Shown: positions 44,597-55,445 of the stretch, piece after piece
Numbering within the stretch: position 1 is the stretch's first letter
Layout: every line of letters starts with the position of its first letter
Source of the DNA: Adenanthera pavonina
Lineage: Eukaryota > Streptophyta > Magnoliopsida > Fabales > Fabaceae
Assembly: GCA_026686845.1 (NCBI GenBank)
Contig: JAIVEN010000026.1
Location: forward strand, 20,992,001-21,056,000
Reading direction: 5' to 3'
DNA length: 64,000 nucleotides
The notes under the pieces: generated by a model
Database searches by the model: none
What the model was told of the DNA's origin: nothing
The model's input: the letters and a program-made list of their open reading frames with translations, nothing else
Program-made: the position numbers and the translations under genes

Positions 44597-46270
44597 AACC
44601 CCCAGGTTTCAATGGAGAAAACTATACTTACTGGAAGATAAAGATGAAGCTTTTTTTTTTTAATCATTGTACCTGGACATCTGGGACATAGTTACTGAAG
44701 GAAATTATGAACCAAAGAAAACGGTTCATGGTAGAGAAGTTCCCAAGCCTAATGAAGAATGGTATGATGAAGACAAGAGAAAGATGATGCTCAATCACAA
44801 AGCAAAGATAGTTATTGTGAGTGATCTAAGCCAAGATGAGTTTTTCAAAGTCTCAAAGTACACCACTGCCAAAGAAATATGGGAAACTCTTGAAACAGCG
44901 CATGAAGAAACAAATGGATCAAAGAAAATTGAATCAACACACTCACTGGGCAATATGAAAGCTTCAAAATACAAGAAGAAGAAACTGTGACCAAAATGTA
45001 AAAAAGATTCACTCATATCATCAATTATCTCAGAGCTCTTGGAAAAACTTACCAAGAATCTGAAATGGTAAGAATAGTCCTTCGTGCTCTCCCCATTGAG
45101 TGGCAACCAAAAGTTACTGCCATAGAAGGAAACCAAAGGAGAATCCATGAGCTCAATCACTACTTTATTTAGAGCTCTGGCTAAATATGAACACAAGCTC
45201 AAGGATCTCAAAGAAGCAGCTTAAGACAAGAACAAGAAAGGAAAAGCTTTGAATGTTGCTGAAAACTCAGATGATTCAGAAGATGATGAAGAAATTGATT
45301 AGGAGACAATGGCCATGCTTGTGAAGAAGTTTGGCAAATTCTACAAAAAGAAGAAATTCAGCAAAAGATTTCAAAAGAAAGAGGGAAGCTCTTCCAACAA
45401 GAAAGATTCAAAGGAGCCTCTCACGTGCTTTGAATGCAAGAAAGTCAGTCACATCAAATGGGAGTCCTATTAGTATTTGAAAAAGCAAGAGAAGGAGCAA
45501 AACAAGGATAAAAGCAAGAAAAAGAAAGCTTACATCTCTTCTATTTGGGGAGATAGCTCACATGAGGAAGATGAGGAAGAAGAAATAGCAAACTTATGTC
45601 TCATGGCTGAGGCATTGGAAGAAGAAAGAGAGACTGAACAAGAAGAAATTGGGGTAAACTTTTTAGATCCTTCCTACAGTGAATTAGAAGCTCCATTTCA
45701 TGATTTGCATGATGAATGCATTAAAATTGAAAAGATCTTTTTAAAGCTAAAAAGAAAATTTTGCTCCTAGAACAAATGCTTAAGGAAGAAAAAAGTTTGA
45801 GAAAAGAAGCACAAGATAAAATCAAAAGCTTTGAAATGAAAAATTGAACCCATATGTGTCATGTGCTGCATTAAAGGCAAAAAAATGATGATCTATATAA
45901 CATACTCACTAAGTCAACTAGAGGCAAAGAGATTTTGAGCATTATGCTAGGTGAACAAAGATGTGTTCACAACAAAGCTAGTATTAGCTACGATCCTAGC
46001 AATGACAAATCTGCCTTTCAAACTAGAAAATCTAAAAGTAGTGAAAGATATTATATGCAGTATTTTGTTCCATCTGTATTATCTAATAGCCCCTTTTCAA
46101 CTTACAACTTTAGTAACAAGAAGAGTCACAGTTCCAGCTCCTGTCTCTACAAGAAGAAAGGAATTGGCATTGAGATGAAGTGGATTGCTAATGGTGCTTC
46201 AATACCTAAGGGAGTTGGAACTAATAGAAAAGGACCCAAGAAACTATGGGTACCTAAAAACAAGACTTGA
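44597..46270 (+). pseudogene. gag: Sirevirus gag, decayed
   Basis: It corresponds piece by piece to the intact gag at 53638-55437: 'GFNGENYTYWKIKMKL' near 44600, then a T-run with a frameshift, 'LDIWDIVTEGNYEPKK', 'LSQDEFFKVSKYTTAKEIWE', 'RALPIEWQPKVTAIE'. The zinc knuckle near 45430-45470 is damaged ('CFECKKVSHIKWES': H kept, last C lost), and an acidic region follows ('SSHEEDEEEEIANLCLMAEA'). A second knuckle-like stretch near 46105-46145 has lost its cysteines. Stops lie near 44988, 45223 and 45301, and it has several frameshifts. The last part ends 'WVPKNKT' plus stop at 46268-46270, exactly where the intact gag also stops. Confidence 0.85.
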
Positions 46271-46285
46271 TCTCATGTTTAGTAG

Positions 46286-46497
46286 TTGTGCCTTAAAGCA
46301 AAGAAGAACAACAAGTTGTACATGGATAATGTTTGCTCGAGACATATGACTAGAGACAAAGAAAAGTTTATCATTATTAGAGATAAGAAGGGAGGATTCG
46401 TCACTTTTGAAAGAGATCAGAAAGGAAAAATCGTTGGCATGGGCATTGTGGGAAAGAATACTGAAACTTCAATAGAGGAAGTGTTCTTCATGATTAG
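46286..46497 (+). pseudogene. pol: Sirevirus protease start, truncated
   Basis: 'CLKAKKNNKLYMDN', then 'GIVGKNTETSIEEVFF', parallel to pol residues 4-80 of the intact element. The active site reads D-N-V instead of D-S-A. The sequence is cut at 46497 by a long LTR; the remainder of pol does not reappear in this window. Confidence 0.85.
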
Positions 46498-48519
46498 TGT
46501 AATATCCTAAAATTTCACTGGATACTAAGTAATGAAAAAGGACATAATCAATGATAATGCAAAATGTACAAGGAATCACCGAAAATGGACAGACACCGTT
46601 TTGTGTAAATAAGGGTAAAGAGGTCATTTTTCCTGGTTGGGAGGAAAAATGAGAAAATTATATTTTTGCGCCTAAAAAAATATAAAAATTACATCCACGT
46701 CCCAAAATATAGAAAAATTACGTGAAGAAATAGAAAATCCGTTGAGAAAAATTACACTTAAAACCTGAAAGTTTCAAAAATTATAATTTAACCCTGGGTC
46801 AAGGATAATTTTGTAAATATATAAAATTACTATCAGAACAAAGCCCTCAACGAGAGAAGTCCAATGGTATGTGGCACTAAGGATTAATGTTCAAGAATAA
46901 GAAAATAATCAGTGCCGAGTGTCCAAAAGTAATAGTAAACTAATAAAGTAAACTGTGGGCCCTACCGATGATAAGTGAACCCTTATGGAATCAATCTAAA
47001 GAACCCACTTGAAACGAATGACACTCGAATCGTTGCAATTACAAGGAACACGAAAACTGAAAAATAGAAACAGTAAGAAGGAAACAGACAAGATATGTTG
47101 GTCGATGTGAATTAGAACCCAAGAGAACCGGTTTCTTGAACCCTAGTTCTGGTGACGCCACAAGGATTGACCAATTCCTTGATAAGTCATAGTATTCTCT
47201 CTAGCACTCAAAGAATCGCAAGAGGAAACTCACAAAAGTCTGAAACTTTAATCATTCAAAATCTTCCCAAAAACGTACATGAAAGTTAGCCTTAAATAGG
47301 CAAGGTTAAAATCTAACCTAATAAGCCTAGAAACCCTAATTAATTTGGGCTTAAGTAATTAATAGGATTAGGAGACTTTAGGCCCAAACAACACTCTTAT
47401 TGGACCTAGGAAACTAGTAAAATAAAATCTTAAAATAAAATAACGAAAATTCATAAGAAAATAATAAAATAATACCTAAGCCTTATAAACATGCCAACAC
47501 ATTAATGAAATCACATGTTTGGCACATGACATATTTATTTACAAGGTGGGCTATCAAAAAGACTACTATTTGAATAATTGGGCATTATTAATTAACAAAG
47601 TTCAGCCCATAATTAATAAAAACGAAATTAATATTAATTAGGCCCATTAATACTTAGGTCACATGCTATTTTAATGACCTCCAATGGGCTTATCTTGGGC
47701 TTGGATCTGAAACTTGTATTTTGGAGTTGATAATCTCACTTAAGCTTGGGCTTTATGCTCAGTACCTTCATCAAGTCTTCCAAGCTCTTCATGCTCCGCT
47801 CCAAACTCTTGTAAGTCATTCCTAGCCCTTATTCTATCACCAATGGTTAAAAGATAACTGGGACAAGATATGGGCCATACACAGATACCATTTGGGACAG
47901 GATAATTATGAAAATATAAAAATAAAATTAGAATAGTCCTGTAGCCCAAAAATGCGAAATTACTATAAAAAGTGATTTATCAATACTACTAAAATGTACC
48001 TGGTTTAAGATATATTTGGATCAGGAAAAATTAAGCAAAATAGACACTCAAAGCCCTCTCATTGAACGAGAAATTGTGGCAGCATGGGAAACAAATTTTT
48101 TTGGTAAACTTACTCCAAAAGTAGTTGATTTTTTTGGCAAAAAAGTAACTTTAGTTAATTAGGTGATCAACCATGATTAGCATGTCATTAAGCCACCTAA
48201 TTAAAGCCACTTAATCACTCACTTATCTTCACCATTCTGCACAATTTCCAGCAGCAAAAACCACAGAAAAAACTTAAAGAAAGAAGAGAGAAAGAGAGAA
48301 AGGAGAAGAGGAAGTTCAAGGCAAAATTCAAGAGGTCAAGTTAGTAAATTATCTTGTACTACTTCAAGCTTGTAGTTTATGGTCTTTAGTGTAATATTCC
48401 TATTTTTATGAGATGTTACAAAATGAATAAAGGATGATAAACGAAGCAAAATGAAAATGTTATATATAATTGGGCTTTAGAAGAAATTAATTTCTCATCT
48501 AATTTTTTGAAGAAGTTAC
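46498..48519 (+). mobile_element. Long TGTAAT-type LTR, split and truncated
   Basis: It begins TGTAATATCC within the Sirevirus protease and shares 'AAAGAGGTCATTTTTCC' and 'GGTTGGGAGGAAAAATGAG' with the solo LTR at 26707. A solo Gypsy LTR (46969-47839) sits inside it. A second start-like sequence, TGTAATATTCCTATTTTTAT, occurs at 48391 and resembles the start at 7838, so a second copy may begin there. It is cut at 48519 by an antisense Sirevirus. Confidence 0.65.
46969..47839 (-). mobile_element. Solo Gypsy LTR, antisense
   Basis: TGATAAGTGAACC..TTCTATCA with the family blocks 'CCCAAGAGAACCGGTTTCTT', 'GGTGACGCCACAAGGATTG' and 'TTGATAAGTCATAG'. Flanks are ACCGA and, overlapping the end, ACCAA, an imperfect duplication, so the end may be off by one or two bases. 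It resembles the solo LTR at 9061-10028 most closely at its high end ('CCTAGCCCTTATTCTATCA'). Confidence 0.75.
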
Positions 48520-50176
48520 TGTTAGATGTGCTGGGTTCCCAAGAGGGGGGTGAATTGGGAAAATTAAAATTTTCTGCAAAACTTTAAGAAAGTGAGGAAA
48601 GCAAAGATGACAGTAAAACAGAGTATAAATGAATAATCAGTAGAAGCAGTAATAGAGAAGGGAAGACACAGATGTTTATCCTGGTTCGGTCTCTCAATCT
48701 TGACCTACGTCCAGTCCCCAAGCCACCACTTGAGATTTTCCAATATCTTGCAAGAATTCAGTGGGCTTCTTGCAAATGCCACAGTACAGCATTGATGCTC
48801 TGTTTTTAAAGCTCACACTTTCTCTCTCTTTGCACTCTAGCTAAGTGCCCCAATCCCTTGTGATATCCCCTCACAAGAAAATCTTTCTTCCAGATGAAGA
48901 TAAGATTATTTATAATGAATAAACTCTCTTAATCAGAGTGTATATGAAAGTTGGAGTACAAATATTGAAGTATGTGAGAGTAAGAGACTTTGAGTAGATG
49001 ATTTGGCAGAGTTTCAGTATTTACAAAGTTAAAATCGTTACCGACAACTTCAAATGATGTTATATTTATAGATTTAGGTCTCAACTATACGGTAGAGACA
49101 AAATATATCCGTTGGAGAAGTTACCCAACGGTTACTCTGAAAACTATCCGTTCACCAATCGCATTTCATGCTTCTGACACTCAAAATTCAAATTTTGGTT
49201 GGCCAACAGATGAATTTCGCAGAGACCGAAAGCTAAAGACTTCAACGTTGAATATTTAAAGTTCGTCTGTCAGGAAGCAAAGTTTGGATTTTGATCTTTG
49301 AAAAAAGTTTCTATGTTGGAACATACGAATTTTCAAGTTTAAAGTTCTTCTGGAAAGTATGAATAGTTGTTCCATTTTGCTACAGTGCCTTCGAAATTCG
49401 AATTTTGATACCCAAAATTCGTCTGTCAGTGGGTAGTTTAATAAGGAAAAATAGTTCATCTATTCAAAATTTGAATTTTGAAAATGCAAAGTTCATCTAT
49501 CAGAAAGACCTCTTTTCAGACTTAATTCAAAGTTTGAATTTCTGAATATTATCATTCGAATGTCAACATATCATCATAACAGACTCACAAGCTTTGTTTC
49601 TGAAATTTGAATTTTCAAGTTCAAAGTTCGTCTGTCAGTGAGCCATTTTGATGGTCTTCCTAAACTCAGTTTTCAGATGAACTTTGACATTTCCTCAGAC
49701 GAATTTTTCATTTTTCGTAAGTGGTATTTTGTTTGAAATTCAAATTTTCAAAAGCCAAAGTTCGTCTGTCAGAGAAAGCTCTTTTCAGACAAGATTCAAA
49801 ATTCGAATTTCTCAAGTCAAAATTCATCTGTCAGAGAAGGCTCTCTTCAGACTTGTTCATTTTCAAAACGAAATTCAAATTTCCAAAGCCAAAGTTCAAA
49901 TTTTCAAAACAGTATATCAGTATAAATGTTTCAAACTTCGTCTGTTAGTGGGTGTTTCTCAAATATGACATGGATTAACATAGAATCATAGTTTTAAAAC
50001 ATCTTTTTGCCAATTCAAGGTATTTTACTCAATTTAATCAAGGCTATAGTTTTTACATCCATTCTTATGTTAGTTTTTCTTAAATTTCTCCACTTGAGAT
50101 CATTTGTGCACCTTTGATATCTTATCTCCAAGCTCTAGAAAGTTGGTTTGGAATCATCAAAACACTTGATTCAACA
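48520..50176 (-). mobile_element. Antisense Sirevirus, 3' LTR (1657 bp)
   Basis: Reverse complement of a Sirevirus LTR: TGTTAGATGTGCTGGGTTCC at the low end and CACTTGATTCAACA at the high end. Reverse TATA box at 49063-49070. It carries AATTCGAATT and TTCGTCTGTC arrays from about 49180 to 49940, many already changed to TTTGAA or TTCAAA. The next bases are the complement of a polypurine tract, so it is the 3' LTR. It is a near copy of 50281-51857 (about 2% different over the first 290 bp, more further on). No target duplication was found (GTTAC before it, AAGAT after the partner LTR). Confidence 0.88.
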
Positions 50177-50280
50177 TTCTTCCCCTTTTTGATGATGACA
50201 AAACAACTTACAAACTGGATTAGTACTTGGGTTTGCTTTAACAAACTCCCCCTTAACATATGCATTATAATTCAAAAGAT
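50177..50280 (-). mobile_element. 104-bp leftover interior of the antisense Sirevirus
   Basis: On the minus strand it matches 61940-62044 of the intact element: 'TTAAGGGGGAGTTTG' (extra polypurine tract), 'AAACCCAAGTACTAATCCAG', 'TTGTCATCATC' and AAAAAGGGGAAGAA next to the 3' LTR. Primer site, gag, pol and ORF3 are all missing, removed by one large internal deletion. Confidence 0.85.
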
Positions 50281-51857
50281 TGTTAGATGTGCTGGCTTCC
50301 CAAGAGGGGGGTGAATTGGGAAAATTAAAATTTTCTGCAAAACTTTAAGAAAGTGAGGAAAGCAAAGATGACAATAAAACAGAGTATAAATGAATAATCA
50401 GTAAAAGCAGTAATAGAGAAGGGAAGACACAGATGTTTATCCTGGTTCGGTCTCTCAATCTTGACCTACGTCCAGTCCCCAAGCCACCACTTGAGATTTT
50501 CCAATATCTTGCGAGAATTCAGTGGGCTTCTTGCAAGTGCCACAGTTCAGCATTGATGCTCTGTTTTTAAAGCTCACACTTTCTCTCTCTTTGCACTCTA
50601 GCTAAGTGCCCCAATCCCTTGTGATATCCCCTCACAAGAAAATCTTTCTTCCAGATGAAGATAAGATTATTTATAATGAATAAACTCTTTTAATCAGAGT
50701 GTATATGAAAGTTGGAGTACAAATATTGAAGTATGTGAGAGTAAGAGACTTTGAGTAGATGATTTGGCAGAGTTTCAGTATTTACAAAGTTAAAATCGTT
50801 ACCGACAACTTCAAATGATGTTATATTTATAGATTTAGGTCTCAACTATACAGTAGAGACAAAATCTATCCGTTGGAGAAGTTACCCAACGGTTACTCTG
50901 AAAACTATCCGTTCACCAACCGCATTTCATGCTTCTGACACTCAAAGTTCAAATTTTGGTTAGCCAACAGACGAATTTCGCAGAGACCGAAAGCTAAAGA
51001 CTTCAATGTTGAATATTCGAAGTTCGTCTGTCATGAAACAAAGTTCAAATTTTGGTCTTTGGAAAATGTTTTTATGTTGGAACATACAAATTTTCAATTA
51101 AAAAGTTCTTCTTAAATGTGTGAACAGTAGTTCCATTTTGCTACAGTGCCTTTGAAATTCGAATTTCGATACTCAAAATTCGTCTGTCAGAGGGCAGTTC
51201 AATAAGGGACAATAGTTCAACATTTCGAAATTCAAATTTTCAAACTGTAAAGTTTGTCTGTCAGAGAGGCCTCTTTTCAGACTAAATACAAAGTTCAAAT
51301 TTCTGAATACTATCATTCGTATGTCAACATATCATTATAACAGACTCACAAGCTTTGTTTCTGAAATTCAAATTTTCATATTCAAAGTTCGTCTGTCAGT
51401 GAGCTATCTTAATGTTCTTTCCAAACTTAGTTTTCAGATGAACTTTGACATATCCTCAGACGAATTTCTCATTTTTCATAAGTTGTATTTTTTCTGAAAT
51501 TCAAATTTTCAAAAGGCAAAGTTCGTCTGTCAGAGGAAGCTCTTTTCAGACAAGTATCAAAATTCGAATTTCTCAAGTCAAGATTCATCTATCAGAGAAG
51601 CCTCTTTTTAGACTTGTTCATTTTCAATATGAAATTCGAATTTCCAAAGCCAAAGTTCGAATTTTCAACACAACATTTCAGTATAAGTGTTTCAAACTTC
51701 ATCTGTTAGTGGGTGTTTTTCAAATATTTCATAGAATCATAGTTTTAAAACATCTTTTTGCCAAATCAAAGTCTTTTACTCAATTTAAACACGGTTGTAG
51801 ATTCTACATCTATTCTTGTGCTGGTTTTTCTTGAATTTCTCCACTTGAGATCATTTG
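50281..51857 (-). mobile_element. Antisense Sirevirus, 5' LTR, larger part
   Basis: It begins TGTTAGATGTGCTGGCTTCC like the LTR at 48520, with a reverse TATA box at 50824-50831. It carries a motif array of CAGACGAATTTC, TTCGTCTGTC and AAATTCGAATTTC from about 50945 to 51700. It is broken at 51857 by the young Sirevirus and continues at 63775-63844. Together the two parts give 1647 bp, against 1657 for the partner LTR. Confidence 0.88.
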
Positions 51858-53582
51858 TGTTGATGAAAGAGTTTTGATGATTTTAAACCAACACTCAAGA
51901 TCTTGGATTGAAGATATCAAAGGAGATCAAAGCTGTTCCAAGTGAAGATTTTCTGAGTATTTGCTGTTAGATCTCTTGTAGGATCTTTAGTTTTTGTTAT
52001 GATTGGGTAAAAAGTTTTGATTTGAAGAAAAGATGTTTTCAAACTTTGATTTTATGTTAAATCCTTGAATATTTGAAAAACATCCACAAACAGACGAAGG
52101 TTAAAAGTTTAAACTAAACTGTCAAGTTAGAAATTCGAACTTTGCCTTTGGAAATTCGAATTTCGAGCTAAAACTGATTAAGTCTGAAGAGATGGCTCTC
52201 TGTCAGACGAATTTTGGTGGTTCAAAATTCGAATTTTCATCTAGTCTGAAAGAAGCCTTTCTGGTGACAGACGAACTTCACAGTTTCAAAATTCGAATTT
52301 CAGACAAAATGCAATTTATGAAAACCAAAGAAATTCGTCTGAAACTTTGCTAAAGTTTATCTGAAATCAAAAAGAAACTAAGTTTGAAAAATGCTCTCTG
52401 ACAGACGAACTTTAACTTGGCAACATTTGAATTTTCATCTGAGTCAAAGAAGCTACTTTGTGACATTCGAATTTCACTCTTTAAAAATTCGAATTTCAGA
52501 CAAAACAAAACTTGAGAAAATAGAAGAAATTCGTCTGAAAGTTTGATAAAGTTCATCTGAGATCAAGAATGATTTAAGTCTCAAAACTGGTCTCTGACAG
52601 ACGAATTTCACTCTGTCAAAATTCGAATTTCAAAGAAAGTGAACTACTGTGCCTGTTTGGACGTTCTATGGACAGACGAATTTTGGACTTTCAAAATTCG
52701 AATTTCTAGGGCACTGTAGCAAATTGAAAACACTGTTCACACTTAACAGAAAAACTTTCTTCTTAAAAATTCGTATGTCACATTGTGAAAATATTTTATA
52801 AGTTTCAAAATTTGAATTTCACTCTATGGACAGACGAACTTCGCATTTTAACGTTGGAAGCTTTAACCTTCGGTTCCCTCGAAATTCGTCTGTTGGCCAA
52901 CCAAAATTCGAATTTCAGTATGTCAGAAACATTAAATGCGGTTGGTAAACGGATAGTTTTTCAGAGTAACCATTGGATAACTTCCCCAACGGATAGATTT
53001 AGTCTCTAACGGATATTTGAGACCTAAATCTATAAATACAACATCATTTGAAGTTGTGGGTAACGAATCAAACTTGTATATACCGAATTTCTGCTAAATC
53101 TTCTTCTCAAAAGCTTTTACCCTCTCAACTTCTAAACTTGTACTTAAACTTTCATATCTACTCTTTTCAAGAGAGTTATTTCATTGTAATCAATCTACTC
53201 TTCATCTGGAAGATAGATTTACTTGTGAGGGGTATTCACAAGGGGATTGAGAAGCACACAGTGAAAGTGCTTGGAGAGTTTGAGAGAGCTCAGAAACAGA
53301 GCATACTCGTTGTACTGTGGCCTTAGCAAGAAGCCCATTGAAATTCTTGCTGTATAGTGGATAAATCTCAAGAGGTGTCTTGGGGACTGGATGTAGGTCA
53401 AGTGGAAAGACCGAACCAGGATAAATTACTGAGTTTTCTTCTCCCTATCTTCACTTTTCAGCTTGCTCTGTTTTACGCATTATTTTCATTATACTGTGAT
53501 TTCTCCACTTACCTCACCTTGTGCAGAAAATTTTCAATCTTCCCAATTCACCCCCCCTCTTGGGAAGTCAGCCTTGCTAACA
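51858..53582 (+). mobile_element. 5' LTR of the young Sirevirus
   Basis: 1725 bp. U3 occupies about the first 1.2 kb. From about 52085 to 52920 it is an array of two motifs: ATTCGAAT palindromes (about eight intact, two with TTTGAA) and AGACGAA/TTCGTCT in both orientations (about ten). The TATA box is at 53031-53038. The 3' end has the GGATGTAGGTCAAG..GACCGAACCAGGATAA block, which is conserved in all Sirevirus LTRs of the window. Open frames inside are by-products and recur in the 3' LTR. Confidence 0.96.
53031..53038 (+). promoter_or_regulatory. TATA box of the young Sirevirus 5' LTR
   Basis: TATAAATA in AAATCTATAAATACAACATC, just after the motif array. It should direct the genomic RNA. Confidence 0.75.
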
Positions 53583-53584
53583 AG

Positions 53585-53596
53585 TGGTATCAGAGC
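53585..53596 (+). other. Primer binding site (tRNA-iMet)
   Basis: TGGTATCAGAGC, a full match to the complement of the initiator Met tRNA 3' end, 2 nt after the 5' LTR. Confidence 0.95.
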
Positions 53597-53637
53597 CCGG
53601 ATTCCCATTCAAAGGAACTCACAGTCCGGGAATTAAA

Positions 53638-55437
53638 ATGGCTGGCTTTGGAGAGAGTATACTTCCTGAAGGAAACAACACTAACAGACCACCAGGCTTC
53701 AGTGGAGAGCATTATGGATATTGGAAGATGAGGATGCAGATCTACCTTCAATCAATTGACCTTGACATCTGGTCAGTGATTGAAAAAGGAGATTTCATTC
53801 CAATGGCTCAAACAGAAGATGAAAGACACAAAGAGAAGCTGGAAGCAGAGTGGAATGATGAAGACAGAAGGAGAGTTCTACTGAACTTCAAAGCAAAGCA
53901 TTGTTTGGTCAGTGCCCTTAACCAGGATGAATTCTACAGAGTCTCACAATGCTCCACTGCAAAAGAAATGTGGGATACTCTACAGATTGCACATGAAGGA
54001 ACTTCTGGAGTCAGGGAAAACAAACTGAACACGTGCATTGGGGAGTATGAAAGCTTCAGAATGGCTGAAGGAGAAACTGTAAAGGAGCTCCAAAAGAGAT
54101 TCACTCTTATTGTGAATCAACTGAAGAGCCTGGGAAAAGAATACACACAGTCTGAGAAAGTGAGAAAAATACTCAGAGCTCTACCTCTGGAATGGCAGCC
54201 CAAGGTGACAGCTATAGAAGAGGCCAGAGGAGAATCAATGGCTTCTGTCACAGCTCTCTTTGGCAGCCTTGAGGAATATGAAGGAAAGATCAAAGCACTC
54301 AAGGAAGCTGGGCTGGACAGAAAGAAGAAAGGCCTTGCCCTCAAAGCTGCTGATGAAAAGGAAGAAGAATCTGATGAAGGAGATGAGCTGAATGAGGAAA
54401 CTCTGGCTATGATGGTCAGAAAATTCGGAAGATTCTACAGCAAGAAGAAGAGCAAGAGATTCTTCAAGAAAGGAGTAATTGGAGAAAGCAAGAAAGAGGC
54501 AAAAGAACCTGTAACTTGCTATGAGTGCAAGAAGCAGGGACACATTAAGTGGGACTGTCCCCAATTCATTAAGAAGCAGGAAAAAGAAAAGAAAGCTGCA
54601 GACAAAGGGAAGAAGAAGAAAGCCTATATCTCATCCATATGGGGTAACAGCTCAGATGAGGAAGAAGAAGATGAGGATGAGGTTGCCAACATTTGTTTAA
54701 TGGCACTTGCCTCAGAAGAAGTCTTACCCTCATGCAGCAGTGATCAGGAAGAAGAGGTATATGAATCTGAACCTTCCTATTCTGAATTACAAGATGCATT
54801 TCATGAGCTTCATGATGAATTCATTAAAGTTGCTAAAGAACTGAAATTGGCAAAGAAAAGGATAAATAAGCTGGAATCCCAAAGCATAGTTTCTGAAATT
54901 GCCTCTTTGCCCACTACTGAATCTGTTTGTTGCACTTCATGCATTGAACTCAAGCAAACTAATGACTATTTAGTTAAAAGCATGTCTAGGCTCACTAGAG
55001 GCAAAGACATGTTGTTTGCATTAATGGGGAGCCAAAGAATATCACAAGGCAAAGCTGGTCTTGGCTATGATCCATGTGCTGTCAAGGAAAAGATTAGGAA
55101 GAAAAATCAGAATGCTTATATGAGACATTTTGTGCATGCTGAGAACAATAAAAAGAAAACTAATGCATTACATCACATTGAAACATATGATCAACCAAGG
55201 CATGCTAGACAAAAGTATTATCTGCACTGTTTTCTTCCTGCATCTCAATCTAGCAGTCCTTTCACTACCTGTCATTTCTGCAACAAAAAGGGACATATTT
55301 CCAGTTCTTGTGCCTTGAAGAAAAATGGGCTTGGCAGGAAAGTTGAATGGGTTCCCAAAGTTGCATCTGCATCTAGGGAAAAATATACTGACCTAAAAGG
55401 ACCCAAGCAAATTTGGGTACCTAAAAGGAAAACGTAA
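53638..55437 (+). CDS. gag: Sirevirus Gag, two zinc knuckles
   Basis: 599 aa from ATG 53638, the first ATG after the primer site; the open frame extends upstream without an ATG. Gag forms the virus-like particle and binds the RNA. Residues about 15-230 are the Copia-type (UBN2-like) capsid: 'RPPGFSGEHYGYWKMRMQIY', 'LDIWSVIEKGDF', 'RALPLEWQPKVTAIEEARGE'. A CCHC knuckle 'CYECKKQGHIKWDC' lies at 294-307. An acidic stretch (near 335-360) and a lysine-rich, probably coiled-coil part follow. A second CCHC knuckle 'CHFCNKKGHISSSC' is at 545-558. It ends 'WVPKRKT' plus TAA. Pol follows in another frame. The older copy at 44597-46270 stops at the same codon, so this terminus is probably original and not a recent mutation. 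Confidence 0.93.
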   Translation: MAGFGESILPEGNNTNRPPGFSGEHYGYWKMRMQIYLQSIDLDIWSVIEKGDFIPMAQTEDERHKEKLEAEWNDEDRRRVLLNFKAKHCLVSALNQDEFYRVSQCSTAKEMWDTLQIAHEGTSGVRENKLNTCIGEYESFRMAEGETVKELQKRFTLIVNQLKSLGKEYTQSEKVRKILRALPLEWQPKVTAIEEARGESMASVTALFGSLEEYEGKIKALKEAGLDRKKKGLALKAADEKEEESDEGDELNEETLAMMVRKFGRFYSKKKSKRFFKKGVIGESKKEAKEPVTCYECKKQGHIKWDCPQFIKKQEKEKKAADKGKKKKAYISSIWGNSSDEEEEDEDEVANICLMALASEEVLPSCSSDQEEEVYESEPSYSELQDAFHELHDEFIKVAKELKLAKKRINKLESQSIVSEIASLPTTESVCCTSCIELKQTNDYLVKSMSRLTRGKDMLFALMGSQRISQGKAGLGYDPCAVKEKIRKKNQNAYMRHFVHAENNKKKTNALHHIETYDQPRHARQKYYLHCFLPASQSSSPFTTCHFCNKKGHISSSCALKKNGLGRKVEWVPKVASASREKYTDLKGPKQIWVPKRKT

Positions 55438-55445
55438 ACATTGTT

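Noticed and set aside
44597..46497. A second autonomous Sirevirus
   Set aside because: gag is broken by stops and frameshifts, a zinc knuckle is lost, pol is cut after the first part of protease, and no 3' LTR is present.
53048..53731. Open frames in the LTR and leader of the young Sirevirus, repeated at 63235-63837
   Set aside because: They are duplicated because the LTRs are duplicated; no domain and no start context.
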